The notes beneath the pieces were generated by a model that worked only from the letters and a program-made list of their open reading frames with translations, did not search any database and was not told where the DNA came from. A DNA stretch of 64,000 nt, taken from the NCBI GenBank assembly GCA_964651435.1, contig CAZYVU010000007.1, forward strand, positions 1 to 64,000. The letters are read 5' to 3'. Each line of letters starts with the position of its first letter. Positions within the stretch are counted from its first letter, which is position 1. Below are positions 42,789 to 51,828 of this stretch, in pieces. The translations under genes and the position numbers were made by a program. Origin of the DNA: CAZYVU01 sp964651435. GTDB taxonomy: Bacteria > Desulfobacterota > Syntrophorhabdia > Syntrophorhabdales > CAYQXL01.

Positions 42789-44288
42789 TTACCTGACGTC
42801 GCTGGGTTGCGAACCTGCGGCGTACTTCTCCCGTTTTTGCCTGTACATGGCAGAGTCAGCCTTTGAGATAAGCTCATCGATTGTGATGGGTTCCTGGGGG
42901 TCGTAGTAGTGGCTTCCAACACTAAGGGCAAGATCATAGGGCAGGGTGCGGGTCGTGTTTGTCGCCGTCAAGCGGTCTCTGAACCGCTCTTCGATAATGG
43001 CAACGCTTTCCTTTAGCGCATCGAGGGCCAAAACGACGAATTCATCGCCTCCGATCCGGGCAACGATGTCGGAGCCCCGCATGGTATCTTTCAGTATCCC
43101 CGCCGTTTCAACGAGAGCGCGGTCTCCTTCGTTATGGCCGAAGGTATCATTTATCCATTTCATGCGGTCCAGATCAATAAAAAAGAGGATCATTCCCTTC
43201 TTGGACCGTTGAACTATACGGGCCTGCTGGTCCGCAAGGGCGAGGAACCCTCTCCTGTTATAAAGGCCCGTCAGTTCGTCATGGAGCGACATGGTTCTTA
43301 ACCTGTCTTCCAGCTCTTTTAGGGCGGTAATATCGCGGAAATCCTCGATGATACCCAGCAGCGTGCCATCTGTGTGGCGGAAAGGGGCAACGGTAAGGAG
43401 GCATGTTGCCAATTCGGTGCTCTTGGGCCAGGGCAAGCGTATTTCAGATTCGTAGCGCCGGCATCCACCGGCGACGCGTTCCATGGAGCATTCAGGCTTT
43501 CGATAGAGGGGGCAGTCCAGAATTTCGAAGCACTTCTTTCCTGCAAGCTCGTCCTTAGGCATCCCAAGGGACTTGAGAAGGGTGCCGTTCACCCTCTGGA
43601 TCGAAAAGTCCGTATCGACGACCCACATGCCGTCCGCCGCCGTGTTGAAGATCTGATCGAGCTCTCCATAGGCCTGATTGATGGTGTCCTCTGCCTTTTT
43701 GCGTTCCGTTACGTCGCGGATAAGCATTACCGTACCATTGAAGGATGGGAGGTTTCCCTCAACGATCTCGAGGGCCAAAAGGTGACCATCTTTTCGTACC
43801 CCCGTCGCATATTCGACGCGAAACCCCTCAGAGCCGAGTACTTCCCTCATGTTGTCCCATTGCCGCGAGAGGCCTTGGCTATCGCCATAGAGAATGTCGG
43901 GCTCTCGGTTTATAAGCTCTTCCACCCCGTACCCGAACATCTTTTCCACGGCATTGTTGCACATGATGATCCTGCCCTTACTGTCGATCACAACGAGTGC
44001 GTCGGGGTCGATGGCCGTAATAACGTTCTCGAGCTCGCGCCGCTTCTTCTCGGCCCGTTTCCAGCGCCGGTAGGTGAGCCAAAGCAAGCCCGTCAGGTAC
44101 AGAAAGATGAAGTTAATGGCAAACTTGGCTATTTCGGTCCCATAGTAGCTGACGAAGAATCGGTAAATAGGCTCAATAAAGTGGATGGAAAGACCAAAAA
44201 AAGAGAAGATGATGGTCAGAAGAGTGACAACAAGAAGGTCGAGCAGTTCCTTCTGTTTCGTGCGTATTGATGACCAGCCTGCGAGCAT
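42789..44288 (-). CDS. Membrane PAS-PAS-GGDEF diguanylate cyclase
   Basis: The protein synthesises the second messenger c-di-GMP. Two N-terminal hydrophobic helices (about residues 18-36 and 52-70) are followed by a PAS domain (ITAIDPDALVVIDSKGRI), a second PAS domain (NTAADGMWVVDTDFSI) and the catalytic domain. GGDEF is intact at 413-417. An RGSD at 404-407 is the RxxD inhibitory site at the usual five-residue distance, so product feedback is likely. A Cys-rich stretch in the second PAS (CFEILDCPLYRKPEC) might bind a metal or redox cofactor. No EAL domain is present. It is divergent from pilA, sharing the intergenic control region. Confidence 0.9.
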   Translation of the reverse strand: MLAGWSSIRTKQKELLDLLVVTLLTIIFSFFGLSIHFIEPIYRFFVSYYGTEIAKFAINFIFLYLTGLLWLTYRRWKRAEKKRRELENVITAIDPDALVVIDSKGRIIMCNNAVEKMFGYGVEELINREPDILYGDSQGLSRQWDNMREVLGSEGFRVEYATGVRKDGHLLALEIVEGNLPSFNGTVMLIRDVTERKKAEDTINQAYGELDQIFNTAADGMWVVDTDFSIQRVNGTLLKSLGMPKDELAGKKCFEILDCPLYRKPECSMERVAGGCRRYESEIRLPWPKSTELATCLLTVAPFRHTDGTLLGIIEDFRDITALKELEDRLRTMSLHDELTGLYNRRGFLALADQQARIVQRSKKGMILFFIDLDRMKWINDTFGHNEGDRALVETAGILKDTMRGSDIVARIGGDEFVVLALDALKESVAIIEERFRDRLTATNTTRTLPYDLALSVGSHYYDPQEPITIDELISKADSAMYRQKREKYAAGSQPSDVR

Positions 44289-44401
44289 TACGAACCCATC
44301 TAATTTCTATATGGGATTACCCTTCAATGTCAAGCGCAGAGAGCATCGGCGCCCTCTTTGGCCGCCATTGCGTGAGGCGATACAGGATTTGAGAGGGTCG
44401 T

Positions 44402-44459
44402 GTTACATATGAAAATCGTGATACATATCATTGACGCCACGGCAAAGGCAGTCTATAAA
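44402..44459 (+). promoter_or_regulatory. pilA promoter with palindromic operator
   Basis: TTGACG (44431-44436) and TATAAA (44454-44459) are spaced by 17 bp. Directly in front is TGATACATATCA (44419-44430), a near-palindrome centred about 41.5 bases before the predicted start. The 34 bases at 44402-44435 match 26 of 34 bases in front of pilM (62208-62241). A second, weaker copy of the motif, TCGTGTTACATATGA, lies 18 bp upstream (44398-44412). Confidence 0.7.
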
Positions 44460-44500
44460 TAGAATGTGAATTACTATTCTACCTACTAAAGGAGGTTCAC

Positions 44501-44929
44501 ATGAAGATCAAAAGAAATACCAAAGGTTTCACCCTCATCGAGTTGCTCATCGTTGTGGCGATCATCGGCATTCTGGCGGCAATAGCCATCCCCAACTACA
44601 TGAGCTATACGAAGAGAGCCAAGATGGGCGAGGTGGTACATGCAATGGGTGCGATTAAGAACGCGGTTGTGGTTTACTACTCGGAAAATCCTACTTTACC
44701 AACGGCTGGGAGCGCAGATTTGATTAAGAGCCACTATGGCGTGGACCTCCCCACCACTAAGGCTAGTTATGGGTTCGATCCAAGCACTCGAATAATTACG
44801 GCAAGCACTCTTTTGCCCGATAGTTCTGGGACTGCTACCCTAAGTGGAAATTTGACGTTGACCGCGGATGAACAGTATAAGAACTGGACTTGGGGAGGTA
44901 CTGTCGAATCAACCTATAAACCGAAATAG
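44501..44929 (+). CDS. pilA: Type IV pilin major subunit
   Basis: This is a type IVa prepilin. A 9-residue leader MKIKRNTKG is followed by FTLIELLIVVAIIGILAAIA. The prepilin peptidase would cut after Gly9 and methylate Phe, and Glu5 is present. The mature protein is about 133 residues, with a globular part rich in Thr and Ser, no Cys pair, and aromatic residues YKNWTWGG near the C-terminus. A perfect ribosome site (AAAGGAGG) precedes the ATG. A terminator follows, so it is transcribed alone. Confidence 0.93.
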   Translation: MKIKRNTKGFTLIELLIVVAIIGILAAIAIPNYMSYTKRAKMGEVVHAMGAIKNAVVVYYSENPTLPTAGSADLIKSHYGVDLPTTKASYGFDPSTRIITASTLLPDSSGTATLSGNLTLTADEQYKNWTWGGTVESTYKPK

Positions 44930-44945
44930 CACCAGCGTATTGAAT

Positions 44946-44972
44946 GGGGGGCGAAAGCCCCCCTCTTTTTCT
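44946..44972 (+). terminator. Rho-independent terminator after pilA
   Basis: A G-C stem (GGGGGGC with GCCCCCC) closes on a GAAA tetraloop and is followed by TCTTTTTCTC. Confidence 0.9.
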
Positions 44973-45010
44973 CTTGATAGGAGTCGCATGGGTGCGGTCT
45001 AATAAGTATT

Positions 45011-45778
45011 ATGGAGATAGTAATCGTGGCCGTCTTTGGCGCCATCATAGGAAGCTTTCTCAACGTATGCATCTACCGCCTTCCCCGGGACCTGTCGATC
45101 GTGCGGCCCGGTTCCTCATGCCCCCACTGCAATAGCTCCATAAGGTTTTTCGACAACATACCCATTCTGAGCTATGCTATTCTCTGGGGTAAATGCCGAA
45201 AATGCAAGGCTCCCATCAGCCCCCGATATGCTATCGTCGAGGCCTTGGCGGCAGCGCTTTTCGTCTTCCTATATCTCACCATTGGCCTCGCTGTCGAACT
45301 ACCTATCCTCATGCTGTTCGTAGCCCTGCTCATCGTCATTTCCTTCATAGACCTTGAGTTTCAGATCATTCCCGATGTTTTGAGCATTGGAGGAGTGATT
45401 GTCGGGTTCTTGCTTTCCTTTCTTAGGCCCACATTCACCTTCCTTGATTCGTTGTACGGCATTTTCCTGGGCGGCGGCCTCCTCTATGCCATTGCCTGGG
45501 GATACCAGTTTATTACAAAGCGTGAGGGTATGGGGGGAGGAGACATTAAGCTCCTGGGTATGATCGGCGCCTTCTGCGGCGTCAAAGGGGTGCTCTTCAG
45601 CCTCTTTGCCGGTTCCCTCATCGGAGCCATCGTCGGCATTCCGCTCATGCTCTTTCAAAGAAAAGGGCTAACCTACGCAGTACCTTTCGGGCCATTCCTC
45701 TCTGGTGCAGCCTTAATATATGTCTTTGCCGGGCAACGGATCGTTCAGATTTTTGTCGCATTCTTGATGGGGCAGTAG
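45011..45778 (+). CDS. pilD: Prepilin leader peptidase/N-methyltransferase
   Basis: This is the membrane aspartic protease that cleaves and N-methylates prepilins. The N-terminal methylase region has IIGSFLNVCIYRLP and two CxxC pairs (CPHCNSS, CRKCKAP). The catalytic Asp residues are in FIDLEFQIIPD and GMGGGDIKLLG. Seven to eight hydrophobic segments cover the rest. The length of 255 is normal. It starts an apparent operon with the minor pilins, 2 bp before fimT. Confidence 0.94.
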   Translation: MEIVIVAVFGAIIGSFLNVCIYRLPRDLSIVRPGSSCPHCNSSIRFFDNIPILSYAILWGKCRKCKAPISPRYAIVEALAAALFVFLYLTIGLAVELPILMLFVALLIVISFIDLEFQIIPDVLSIGGVIVGFLLSFLRPTFTFLDSLYGIFLGGGLLYAIAWGYQFITKREGMGGGDIKLLGMIGAFCGVKGVLFSLFAGSLIGAIVGIPLMLFQRKGLTYAVPFGPFLSGAALIYVFAGQRIVQIFVAFLMGQ

Positions 45779-45780
45779 CC

Positions 45781-46278
45781 ATGCTTCGCTTTGCCAACGT
45801 GGCACCGGGGTTTTCTCTCATCGAGGTCATGCTCGTGGTCATACTCCTCGCCATCCTCTCCGTGGGCGGGGTAGCCATGCTGAAACCGATGCTGGCGGAT
45901 CAAAAGCTTATCAAGTATGGCACACAGATGGAGTACATGGTTAAGTATGCCAGGCTTCACGCCATGGAGAAGACCGTTAAGGTAGGCATTTGTATCGCCG
46001 GTAACCAGCTCACGCTGTATGACCTTGGTACGAACCGCGACTCGACGGTATGCGGAACATCGGGGCAAAGAATCATGTCTATGGCCGTTGAATCGGATGA
46101 TCTTTCCTCGGGCATCACACTCATCGGTTCAAGCGTCTCCGTTGACCCCAGAGGCCTTGCGCTGTACCCGGGCACGGGCGGCAACGCCTGCGTCACAAAC
46201 GGCAGAAAATACTACAAGACAACGGTCGGCGTGGCAGGTGTGCGGACGAAGCAGGGGACCGGGACATGTCCTTCATGA
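45781..46278 (+). CDS. Minor pseudopilin, FimT/GspH type
   Basis: This is a minor prepilin with a leader MLRFANVAPG and the mature start FSLIEVMLVVILLAILSVGG. The body has the alternating pattern of GspH/FimT proteins (KYARLHAMEKTVKVGICI, SGITLIGSSVSVDPRG) and ends VRTKQGTGTCPS with Cys. It overlaps the next minor-pilin gene by 13 bp, so it is translated in a tight operon. Such proteins prime pilus assembly at the membrane. Confidence 0.88.
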   Translation: MLRFANVAPGFSLIEVMLVVILLAILSVGGVAMLKPMLADQKLIKYGTQMEYMVKYARLHAMEKTVKVGICIAGNQLTLYDLGTNRDSTVCGTSGQRIMSMAVESDDLSSGITLIGSSVSVDPRGLALYPGTGGNACVTNGRKYYKTTVGVAGVRTKQGTGTCPS

Positions 46279-46658
46279 AAAATGTCATTCATAAAGCGTA
46301 TCATGGTTCAGGGGGTTTCACCCTCATTGAAACCCTGATCGGCCTCGCCCTGCTCGGCATTGCGCTTATGGGCATGGTCGCCATGATGGGAAATTTCGTA
46401 GCCCAGACGAGCGACAGCTTTTTGCGCTCCTGCGTCCTCGATTCAGCCGTTAATGCGATACTTCAATACAAATCGAACGCCATGCCCGTGCCTACGACGT
46501 TTAATTGCACTACCTCGAAGGGACTCTCCTATGCCGGCACAGTTGTCATGAACTTCAGTACCTATCCGCCCCAAGATGAGTGCTACGACTTCACCGCAAC
46601 GGCTACGGCAGGGGGCAAATCCGTTCTCCTCAGAGAGAAGATATGCAATTTCAGATGA
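46266..46658 (+). CDS. Minor prepilin, PilV type
   Basis: A 17-residue leader ends in GSGG, followed by FTLIETLIGLALLGIALMGM. The remaining body is small (130 residues in total), with Cys residues (RSCVLDSAV, FNCTTSKG, DECYDF, EKICNF) that may form disulfides in the periplasm. It is the second minor pilin of the operon; the PilV name follows from its order and the second-helix pattern. Confidence 0.83.
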   Translation: MSFMKNVIHKAYHGSGGFTLIETLIGLALLGIALMGMVAMMGNFVAQTSDSFLRSCVLDSAVNAILQYKSNAMPVPTTFNCTTSKGLSYAGTVVMNFSTYPPQDECYDFTATATAGGKSVLLREKICNFR

Positions 46659-47650
46659 AGATGCCAAAGCTGGATGCCAAGGGGCATACCCTTATCGAGC
46701 TTCTGATTGTGGTAGGCATAGCCATGTTTGTGCTGCAGGCCGTCTATTTCCTGCAAAGCGGATTCCTAAGCCTCTTCAAAGATGTGAAAACCAGGTCCGA
46801 GAACATCCAGACAAAGATCCCTTCCATGGAGCTTGTGTCGCGTTACTTCGACCGTTGGGGCGTCAACGTCATCGGAAACGGGATTGCAGGAGGATCAAAC
46901 TGCAGCTCGTACCCCCCGTCTCACGCCCGGTGCATCACTGCTACCACGGGAACCCAGTGCGATGAAGTCACCTTCTGGGGGAACCTCTACGGGTTTGGGT
47001 TCGTCAACTCGGCCACCTCGGGCACAGCTTCGCTCGCCAGTTGCAGGCTCAGCAGTTCAGACAGCCATAACCGGTACTATATCTGGAGCAGCGATACGCT
47101 TTACAACGACGTCCTCCGAGATGGAAACGGCAACATCATCTATGTCATTCCACTGCGACTGAGTTCATTGAGTGCCGACAGCGCGGATTGCACAGGCCTT
47201 ACAGCCGGCAGTCCGGCCAATGCGACCACAGGCTATTCGCTGACGCCCCCCACATGGGTGCAGACTTTTTGTCCGCTCCTGTTCGGTGTCACCTGCAGCG
47301 AGACAACTAAGTATCTTCAGGCGGGCGATGTGATTCAAAGGGCACCTCACCGTGTCCGCTTGTACTGTGCCCAAAATTCCACGGACAACAACCAGCTCTG
47401 GCTTTACGTCCGCTTGGTCGACACGGCGGACAACGTCGATGAAGGGGCCGTTGCCATCGCCCCCGTCATGTACGAAACACGAGAGAGCGGCAATATAAAA
47501 GGTCTGGAGGTCCAATTACTTCCTTCGGGCTGCGACGCCACGGTGGGAGGCTGCCTGGGCGCCCGCGTCTGGGTCAATTTTCGCAGCCAAGCCCAGACAA
47601 CAGCCCACCAATTCGCGACCCAGCGGGTGGAGCGGGTCTATTCGAGGTGA
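46643..47650 (+). CDS. Minor prepilin, PilW type
   Basis: The leader MQFQMKMPKLDAKG precedes HTLIELLIVVGIAMFVLQAV. The residue at +1 is His instead of Phe or Met, but Glu5 is kept. The large body (about 320 residues) is rich in Ser, Thr and Cys, with VNFRSQAQTTAHQFATQRVE at the end. I chose the ATG at 46643 because AGAGAGAAG precedes it. ATG 46655 is another option, and the frame extends further upstream inside pilV. The next gene starts 1 bp after its stop. Confidence 0.83.
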   Translation: MQFQMKMPKLDAKGHTLIELLIVVGIAMFVLQAVYFLQSGFLSLFKDVKTRSENIQTKIPSMELVSRYFDRWGVNVIGNGIAGGSNCSSYPPSHARCITATTGTQCDEVTFWGNLYGFGFVNSATSGTASLASCRLSSSDSHNRYYIWSSDTLYNDVLRDGNGNIIYVIPLRLSSLSADSADCTGLTAGSPANATTGYSLTPPTWVQTFCPLLFGVTCSETTKYLQAGDVIQRAPHRVRLYCAQNSTDNNQLWLYVRLVDTADNVDEGAVAIAPVMYETRESGNIKGLEVQLLPSGCDATVGGCLGARVWVNFRSQAQTTAHQFATQRVERVYSR

Positions 47651-47651
47651 G

Positions 47652-49553
47652 ATGATGAGCGACAACAGAGGTATGGCACTCGTGATCGTCCTTGCCGTCA
47701 ATTTTCTCATCTTTTTTCTTGGCCTGGCAGCCTTCAAAATGACGGAACTGGGGTACCTCACCTACGGGAGCGAGCGCCGGTTTCAAGTAGCCGGCGAGGC
47801 GTCAGAATTTGCCCTAAACACGGGCGTCAAGTACGCCCTTGATAATGGCGCTTGTCCTGCCTCCGGGAACTGCACCGGCACGATGACATCTGCGGGAGGA
47901 ACGGCGAACTATACCTGTTTCTCCGTTGCGGCCGGGAACAAGTGCTTCATCCATGCCACTGGAAGCTTTCGAGGATCGAGAGTTGTAAAAACCGTGGTTG
48001 TTCCTTACGGCGGGGCGACGGAGTACGGAGCCATAACGGTACGTAACGGGGGCGTCTTCCAGATGGGAGGGTCCTCCTCCATCGCAAACTGCCAGTCCGA
48101 TTGCCCCACGCCAGGTGTTTCCTATGGGGGCAGCATGACCCTGCAACTGCAAGGGGGCCTTTATAACACGACCGACTGCCCAAACAACCCAAAGGGCATC
48201 TATGGTGCCCCATACGCCGTAGCCGACGGAACCGGCAATCAGGCACCCTGCGCAAACCCAAGGAATTGCTCCTTTTCCGCCCCCGTTCTGCCGGACCTTA
48301 TACCTTCGACCTTTGTGGTAGGAAGCGGGTGCAGATCTGCCGGCACCTGTTGGGCAGACCTGAAGACCGCTTTGGCCGGTACGTACGGCGGCGTTTCCGT
48401 AACGCCCTCCAGTCTTGTGGTGGCAGGCATGCCCGAAAGGCCAGCAACAACTCCGAACCCTACCTGCTTTTGCACCGACTCCAGCTTCACCCTCACCTCC
48501 GGCTCAAACTCATGCACGGGCGTGGCGGATTTCTCAACCTGCGACGGCGGCATCAAGTTCAACGGAACCATGACGATACAGGGAATACCTGTCGGCATCT
48601 CAACCTTGGTATCAACCGGAACCATGACAGTTACAGGCGTCCCTTCGGGCAGCGGTAATTTTTCGGGGAAGAACCTTTATGCCTTAGGCGCCTCGAGCAT
48701 TACAGTCAATGACAGCGACGTATCGTTTGCCAACGCGCAGGTTGTTTCAGGGGGCTCGGTGACGCTGCAATATGTTGCGGATATATCTAGCACGACCATA
48801 ACCTCAGGAACAAACCAAAGCGTAACGCTTCAGTCCACGGGAACAATAAGCGACAGCACCATTATATCCGGAGGCGGCATCACTATGCAGTCGAGCACGT
48901 CCGGTATAAATAACTCTAAGCTGCTGGCAGAGGGCTCCTCAGGAGTAACAGTGCAGAGCGGCAATGGCATAGACAACACGGTTATTGTCACCGCAGCCGC
49001 GGGCGCCGACATCACCCTCCAGGGTGGGACCATCACGGGCTCCACTCTTGTAACCAAGGATGCACTTACGATACAGTCCAGCAACGGCACCGTGACGGAT
49101 TCAAACCTTTTTTCGGACTCCATAGTCATCCAGAAGGGCGCGGGCAACATCGGCGGGGGTATGCTGTACTCCAACTCGGGGGCCACAATCCAGGGAACGG
49201 GTGGTGGTACACAGCAAGTAGGGTTGACGACGAACCCGACCCTTCTCCTTACCGGAGGCAATCTGACGATCCAGCATACTAACGGCACGACCGACTTTAA
49301 CGGTATGGTTTTCACCAACGGGAGAATCGTCTATCAGTCAAACGGGGACTACGGTATACGAGGGAAACTCGTAGCAAACAGCGGCACAGCGGGAAGTGTC
49401 TTTCAGGGCGGCGGCAATGCCCATATCAACTACGACCACGGCGTGCTACAACTGCTGGCCACACGTCTTGCCACGCTCGTTCGTGCACCAACCTGCGGCG
49501 GGGGGGGCAACATGAAGCCCTATGTATCCATGACAAAGATGACGGTATATTGA
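47652..49553 (+). CDS. PilX-like pilus protein with predicted beta-solenoid domain
   Basis: The N-terminus GMALVIVLAVNFLIFFLG resembles PilX, which carries a prepilin-like helix without Glu5. The following 340 residues are Cys- and Gly-rich. Residues about 370-514 hold eight similar steps, each ending in a motif such as VTLQ, VTLQS, ITMQS, VTVQS, ITLQG, LTIQS, IVIQK and TIQG, roughly 20 residues apart. This is the pattern of a right-handed beta-helix. The PilX family is normally 150-250 residues, so this 633-residue form carries a large extra domain, perhaps a pilus-tip adhesin. No PilY1 gene is seen nearby. The ATG at 47655 is an alternative start. Confidence 0.72.
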   Translation: MMSDNRGMALVIVLAVNFLIFFLGLAAFKMTELGYLTYGSERRFQVAGEASEFALNTGVKYALDNGACPASGNCTGTMTSAGGTANYTCFSVAAGNKCFIHATGSFRGSRVVKTVVVPYGGATEYGAITVRNGGVFQMGGSSSIANCQSDCPTPGVSYGGSMTLQLQGGLYNTTDCPNNPKGIYGAPYAVADGTGNQAPCANPRNCSFSAPVLPDLIPSTFVVGSGCRSAGTCWADLKTALAGTYGGVSVTPSSLVVAGMPERPATTPNPTCFCTDSSFTLTSGSNSCTGVADFSTCDGGIKFNGTMTIQGIPVGISTLVSTGTMTVTGVPSGSGNFSGKNLYALGASSITVNDSDVSFANAQVVSGGSVTLQYVADISSTTITSGTNQSVTLQSTGTISDSTIISGGGITMQSSTSGINNSKLLAEGSSGVTVQSGNGIDNTVIVTAAAGADITLQGGTITGSTLVTKDALTIQSSNGTVTDSNLFSDSIVIQKGAGNIGGGMLYSNSGATIQGTGGGTQQVGLTTNPTLLLTGGNLTIQHTNGTTDFNGMVFTNGRIVYQSNGDYGIRGKLVANSGTAGSVFQGGGNAHINYDHGVLQLLATRLATLVRAPTCGGGGNMKPYVSMTKMTVY

Positions 49554-49614
49554 GTGTGATAGTACATGTACGACCCGAAGGGCGGGGATTCAGTGGGTCA
49601 AAGGATTACCTTTC

Positions 49615-51678
49615 TTGCAAAAGACCATAAACATTCTGGGCGCCTGTGCGCTCTTCCTGCTTCCTTTTGTCGGCGGAAATCACCTTCCCCTCCACTTCTT
49701 TACGGTCGATCGGTTTTGGATCGAGACGTCCTTTGCCTTTGTGCTCGCGTCCTGTTCCGTCGCCGTATTTCTGCTGGCGGATACCCGCATGAATCGGCTT
49801 CTGCCATTTTTCGTTCTTGCAGGCCCATACATTTTGATCAATCTCCTGAGCCTTGCCTACTCATGGGATCTCTTCGCCACCATTAAGTCTATAAACGTCT
49901 TGCTTCTGGCCCTCGCCATGGCATGCGTTGCGAGCTTCATGGACAGAGGCCTCGTCATACGATCCCTCGTTGTCGGGGGACTCGTGCTCGCAGCATGTGC
50001 AATAGTCCAGCACTGTGCGCTTTTTCCCTCTCTTCGAACCATCTTCACCTCAGGCCAATACGCCGCATTGCTCGGCGAGCAGTCATCGATACCCTTCGGC
50101 TCCTACCTCTATCACAACATAATGGGTGGCTATCTCGCTTTCCTTTTCCCTCTCTCGATTTTCCTGGCAGCATCAGAGAAACCCTTTGCCTGGGCCCCCA
50201 TATCGGCAACGATCATAATAGGAGTGGTTCTCTCGTCATCCCGTATCGCTCTGACCCTCGTCGTGATCATTGTCGGCATCTGTGGGGTAGCGTTTTTCAT
50301 TAAACGTAAATTCCAGCAGGCACTTATCGTTTTCGTTGTCTGTGCACTTGCTGCAGGCGGCACCTTTCTTCTCCTGAAACTCCCCGGCACTCCCGAGGCT
50401 ACCACGGTGCAGAAGGTGCTTGAAGAGAAGGTCAAAACGGCCGGAAGCCAACTGTCGACCATGAATACGAGAACAGATATTTGGAAGAATGGGTTGGAGG
50501 CCTTCAGGCACCACCCCATCGTCGGGGTGGGGGCAGGAAGCTTCGAGTTTGCCTACAGAAAGTATTTTTACGGTAACTCCTATACGAGGGTCGCCCACTC
50601 CACGCTGCTCAAGACGGCCGTCGAACTGGGAGTCATAGGCTTATTGTGCCTCATCATTTACCTGGTGGAAGCTCTTCTGCATCTTAGGGGCACCAAATGG
50701 GGCTTCGGCGATTTTGCCCTGATCGCCGCCTGCGGATGCGGGTTCGCCTTTGGGCTTGTCGATTTCTCCTTCGACGTTCCCTCCCACGTAATTACGTTCT
50801 TTGCGCTAAGCTCCATGCTCTTTGTGGACAGGCGAGCTCCGCTCCGGTCAGTTACGCAAACAGACGGTGCCGCACGCCATGCGTTGTTCTTGAGCCGTCA
50901 CAAGCTGGTAGCCCTGGCCATGATGGTGGCCCTATTGCTGTCCCTGACATTTACTTTCAGGGCAGCCCTTGCCGACAAGGCCTTGGAAAACGGCGGGCAC
51001 CTTGAAGACCTCGGCCTGACGGCCGATGCGGTCAAGTCATACGAGGACGCCGACCATCTCATGCCCTGGAATGCGGAAGGTGCCCTGAGGGCGACAGCGG
51101 CCTTAACAGGCGCATATCTTTCCGGGGGTGGAAAAGAGGCCGGGAATGTGATAGGAGAGAAACTAACCATGTCCCTGGATGGAATAAACGCGAAGAGAAC
51201 GAGGAATTCAGAGGCCTTCTTGATCTCGGCGAGAGGGTACGTTGCACTCGGGAAGACCGGCGAGGCCGACAACGCCTTTCGGGCAGCCCTGAGCCTCTAT
51301 CCAACCTCCGCCTATTATGTGTCCGAATTCCTCGATTTCTCCATTAGCACCAATCAACTCGACCAGGCGGAACGGCTCGTCCGGACCTTTGCCCCGCTGA
51401 AGCCAAAGTATGTAGGTCCCTACAACACGCGAGGTCTCTATGTGTACCGAATTCAGGACCTGGAGGCTACGCTTGCATACAAACAGGGGGACCGGCGGAA
51501 GGCCGTGGACATAGCCAAAGCAAACCTGGAGGATGCAAGAGAAGGCAAGTATGTCATAACCAGTGCGCGGTCACGGCAGTTTGTGCGGAGAGACGACATC
51601 CTTAGATATCTCGAGCAAAGGCACCGCCAGTTCCAGAATGCGAAATTACACGAAAAGGTTCCAAATGTTATGCGATAA
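49615..51678 (+). CDS. O-antigen ligase/polymerase family protein with TPR-like tail
   Basis: This is a membrane protein of the Wzy/WaaL type, which joins or polymerises glycan on a lipid carrier. About ten to twelve hydrophobic segments fill the first 420 residues. The Wzy_C region begins near residue 285 with IWKNGLEAFRHHPIVGVGAG, the usual signature of the large periplasmic loop. The last 250 residues are soluble and helical, with TPR-like repeats (DLGLTADAVKSYEDADHLMP, GKTGEADNAFRAALSLYPTS). The start is TTG with AAGGAT upstream. The next gene begins close by. It belongs to the following polysaccharide cluster. Confidence 0.8.
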   Translation: MQKTINILGACALFLLPFVGGNHLPLHFFTVDRFWIETSFAFVLASCSVAVFLLADTRMNRLLPFFVLAGPYILINLLSLAYSWDLFATIKSINVLLLALAMACVASFMDRGLVIRSLVVGGLVLAACAIVQHCALFPSLRTIFTSGQYAALLGEQSSIPFGSYLYHNIMGGYLAFLFPLSIFLAASEKPFAWAPISATIIIGVVLSSSRIALTLVVIIVGICGVAFFIKRKFQQALIVFVVCALAAGGTFLLLKLPGTPEATTVQKVLEEKVKTAGSQLSTMNTRTDIWKNGLEAFRHHPIVGVGAGSFEFAYRKYFYGNSYTRVAHSTLLKTAVELGVIGLLCLIIYLVEALLHLRGTKWGFGDFALIAACGCGFAFGLVDFSFDVPSHVITFFALSSMLFVDRRAPLRSVTQTDGAARHALFLSRHKLVALAMMVALLLSLTFTFRAALADKALENGGHLEDLGLTADAVKSYEDADHLMPWNAEGALRATAALTGAYLSGGGKEAGNVIGEKLTMSLDGINAKRTRNSEAFLISARGYVALGKTGEADNAFRAALSLYPTSAYYVSEFLDFSISTNQLDQAERLVRTFAPLKPKYVGPYNTRGLYVYRIQDLEATLAYKQGDRRKAVDIAKANLEDAREGKYVITSARSRQFVRRDDILRYLEQRHRQFQNAKLHEKVPNVMR

Positions 51679-51828
51679 TTTAAGGCTATGCTTGAAAGAA
51701 TGGATTCAGCAGTATATCGGAGAGTGGCTTGTTTCGCGCACCAGAGGTTTGCGGACATCGCGGACAACATCTTCAACCTGCGATCTACATCGTCCGCATC
51801 GACAGCGAAGAGCGGGTGCGTTCTCCTG

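Noticed and set aside
51688..51828. N-terminal extension of the Wzm-like permease
   Set aside because: It adds about 47 polar residues absent from the family. A start at 51829 gives the usual length. It may still be leader sequence.
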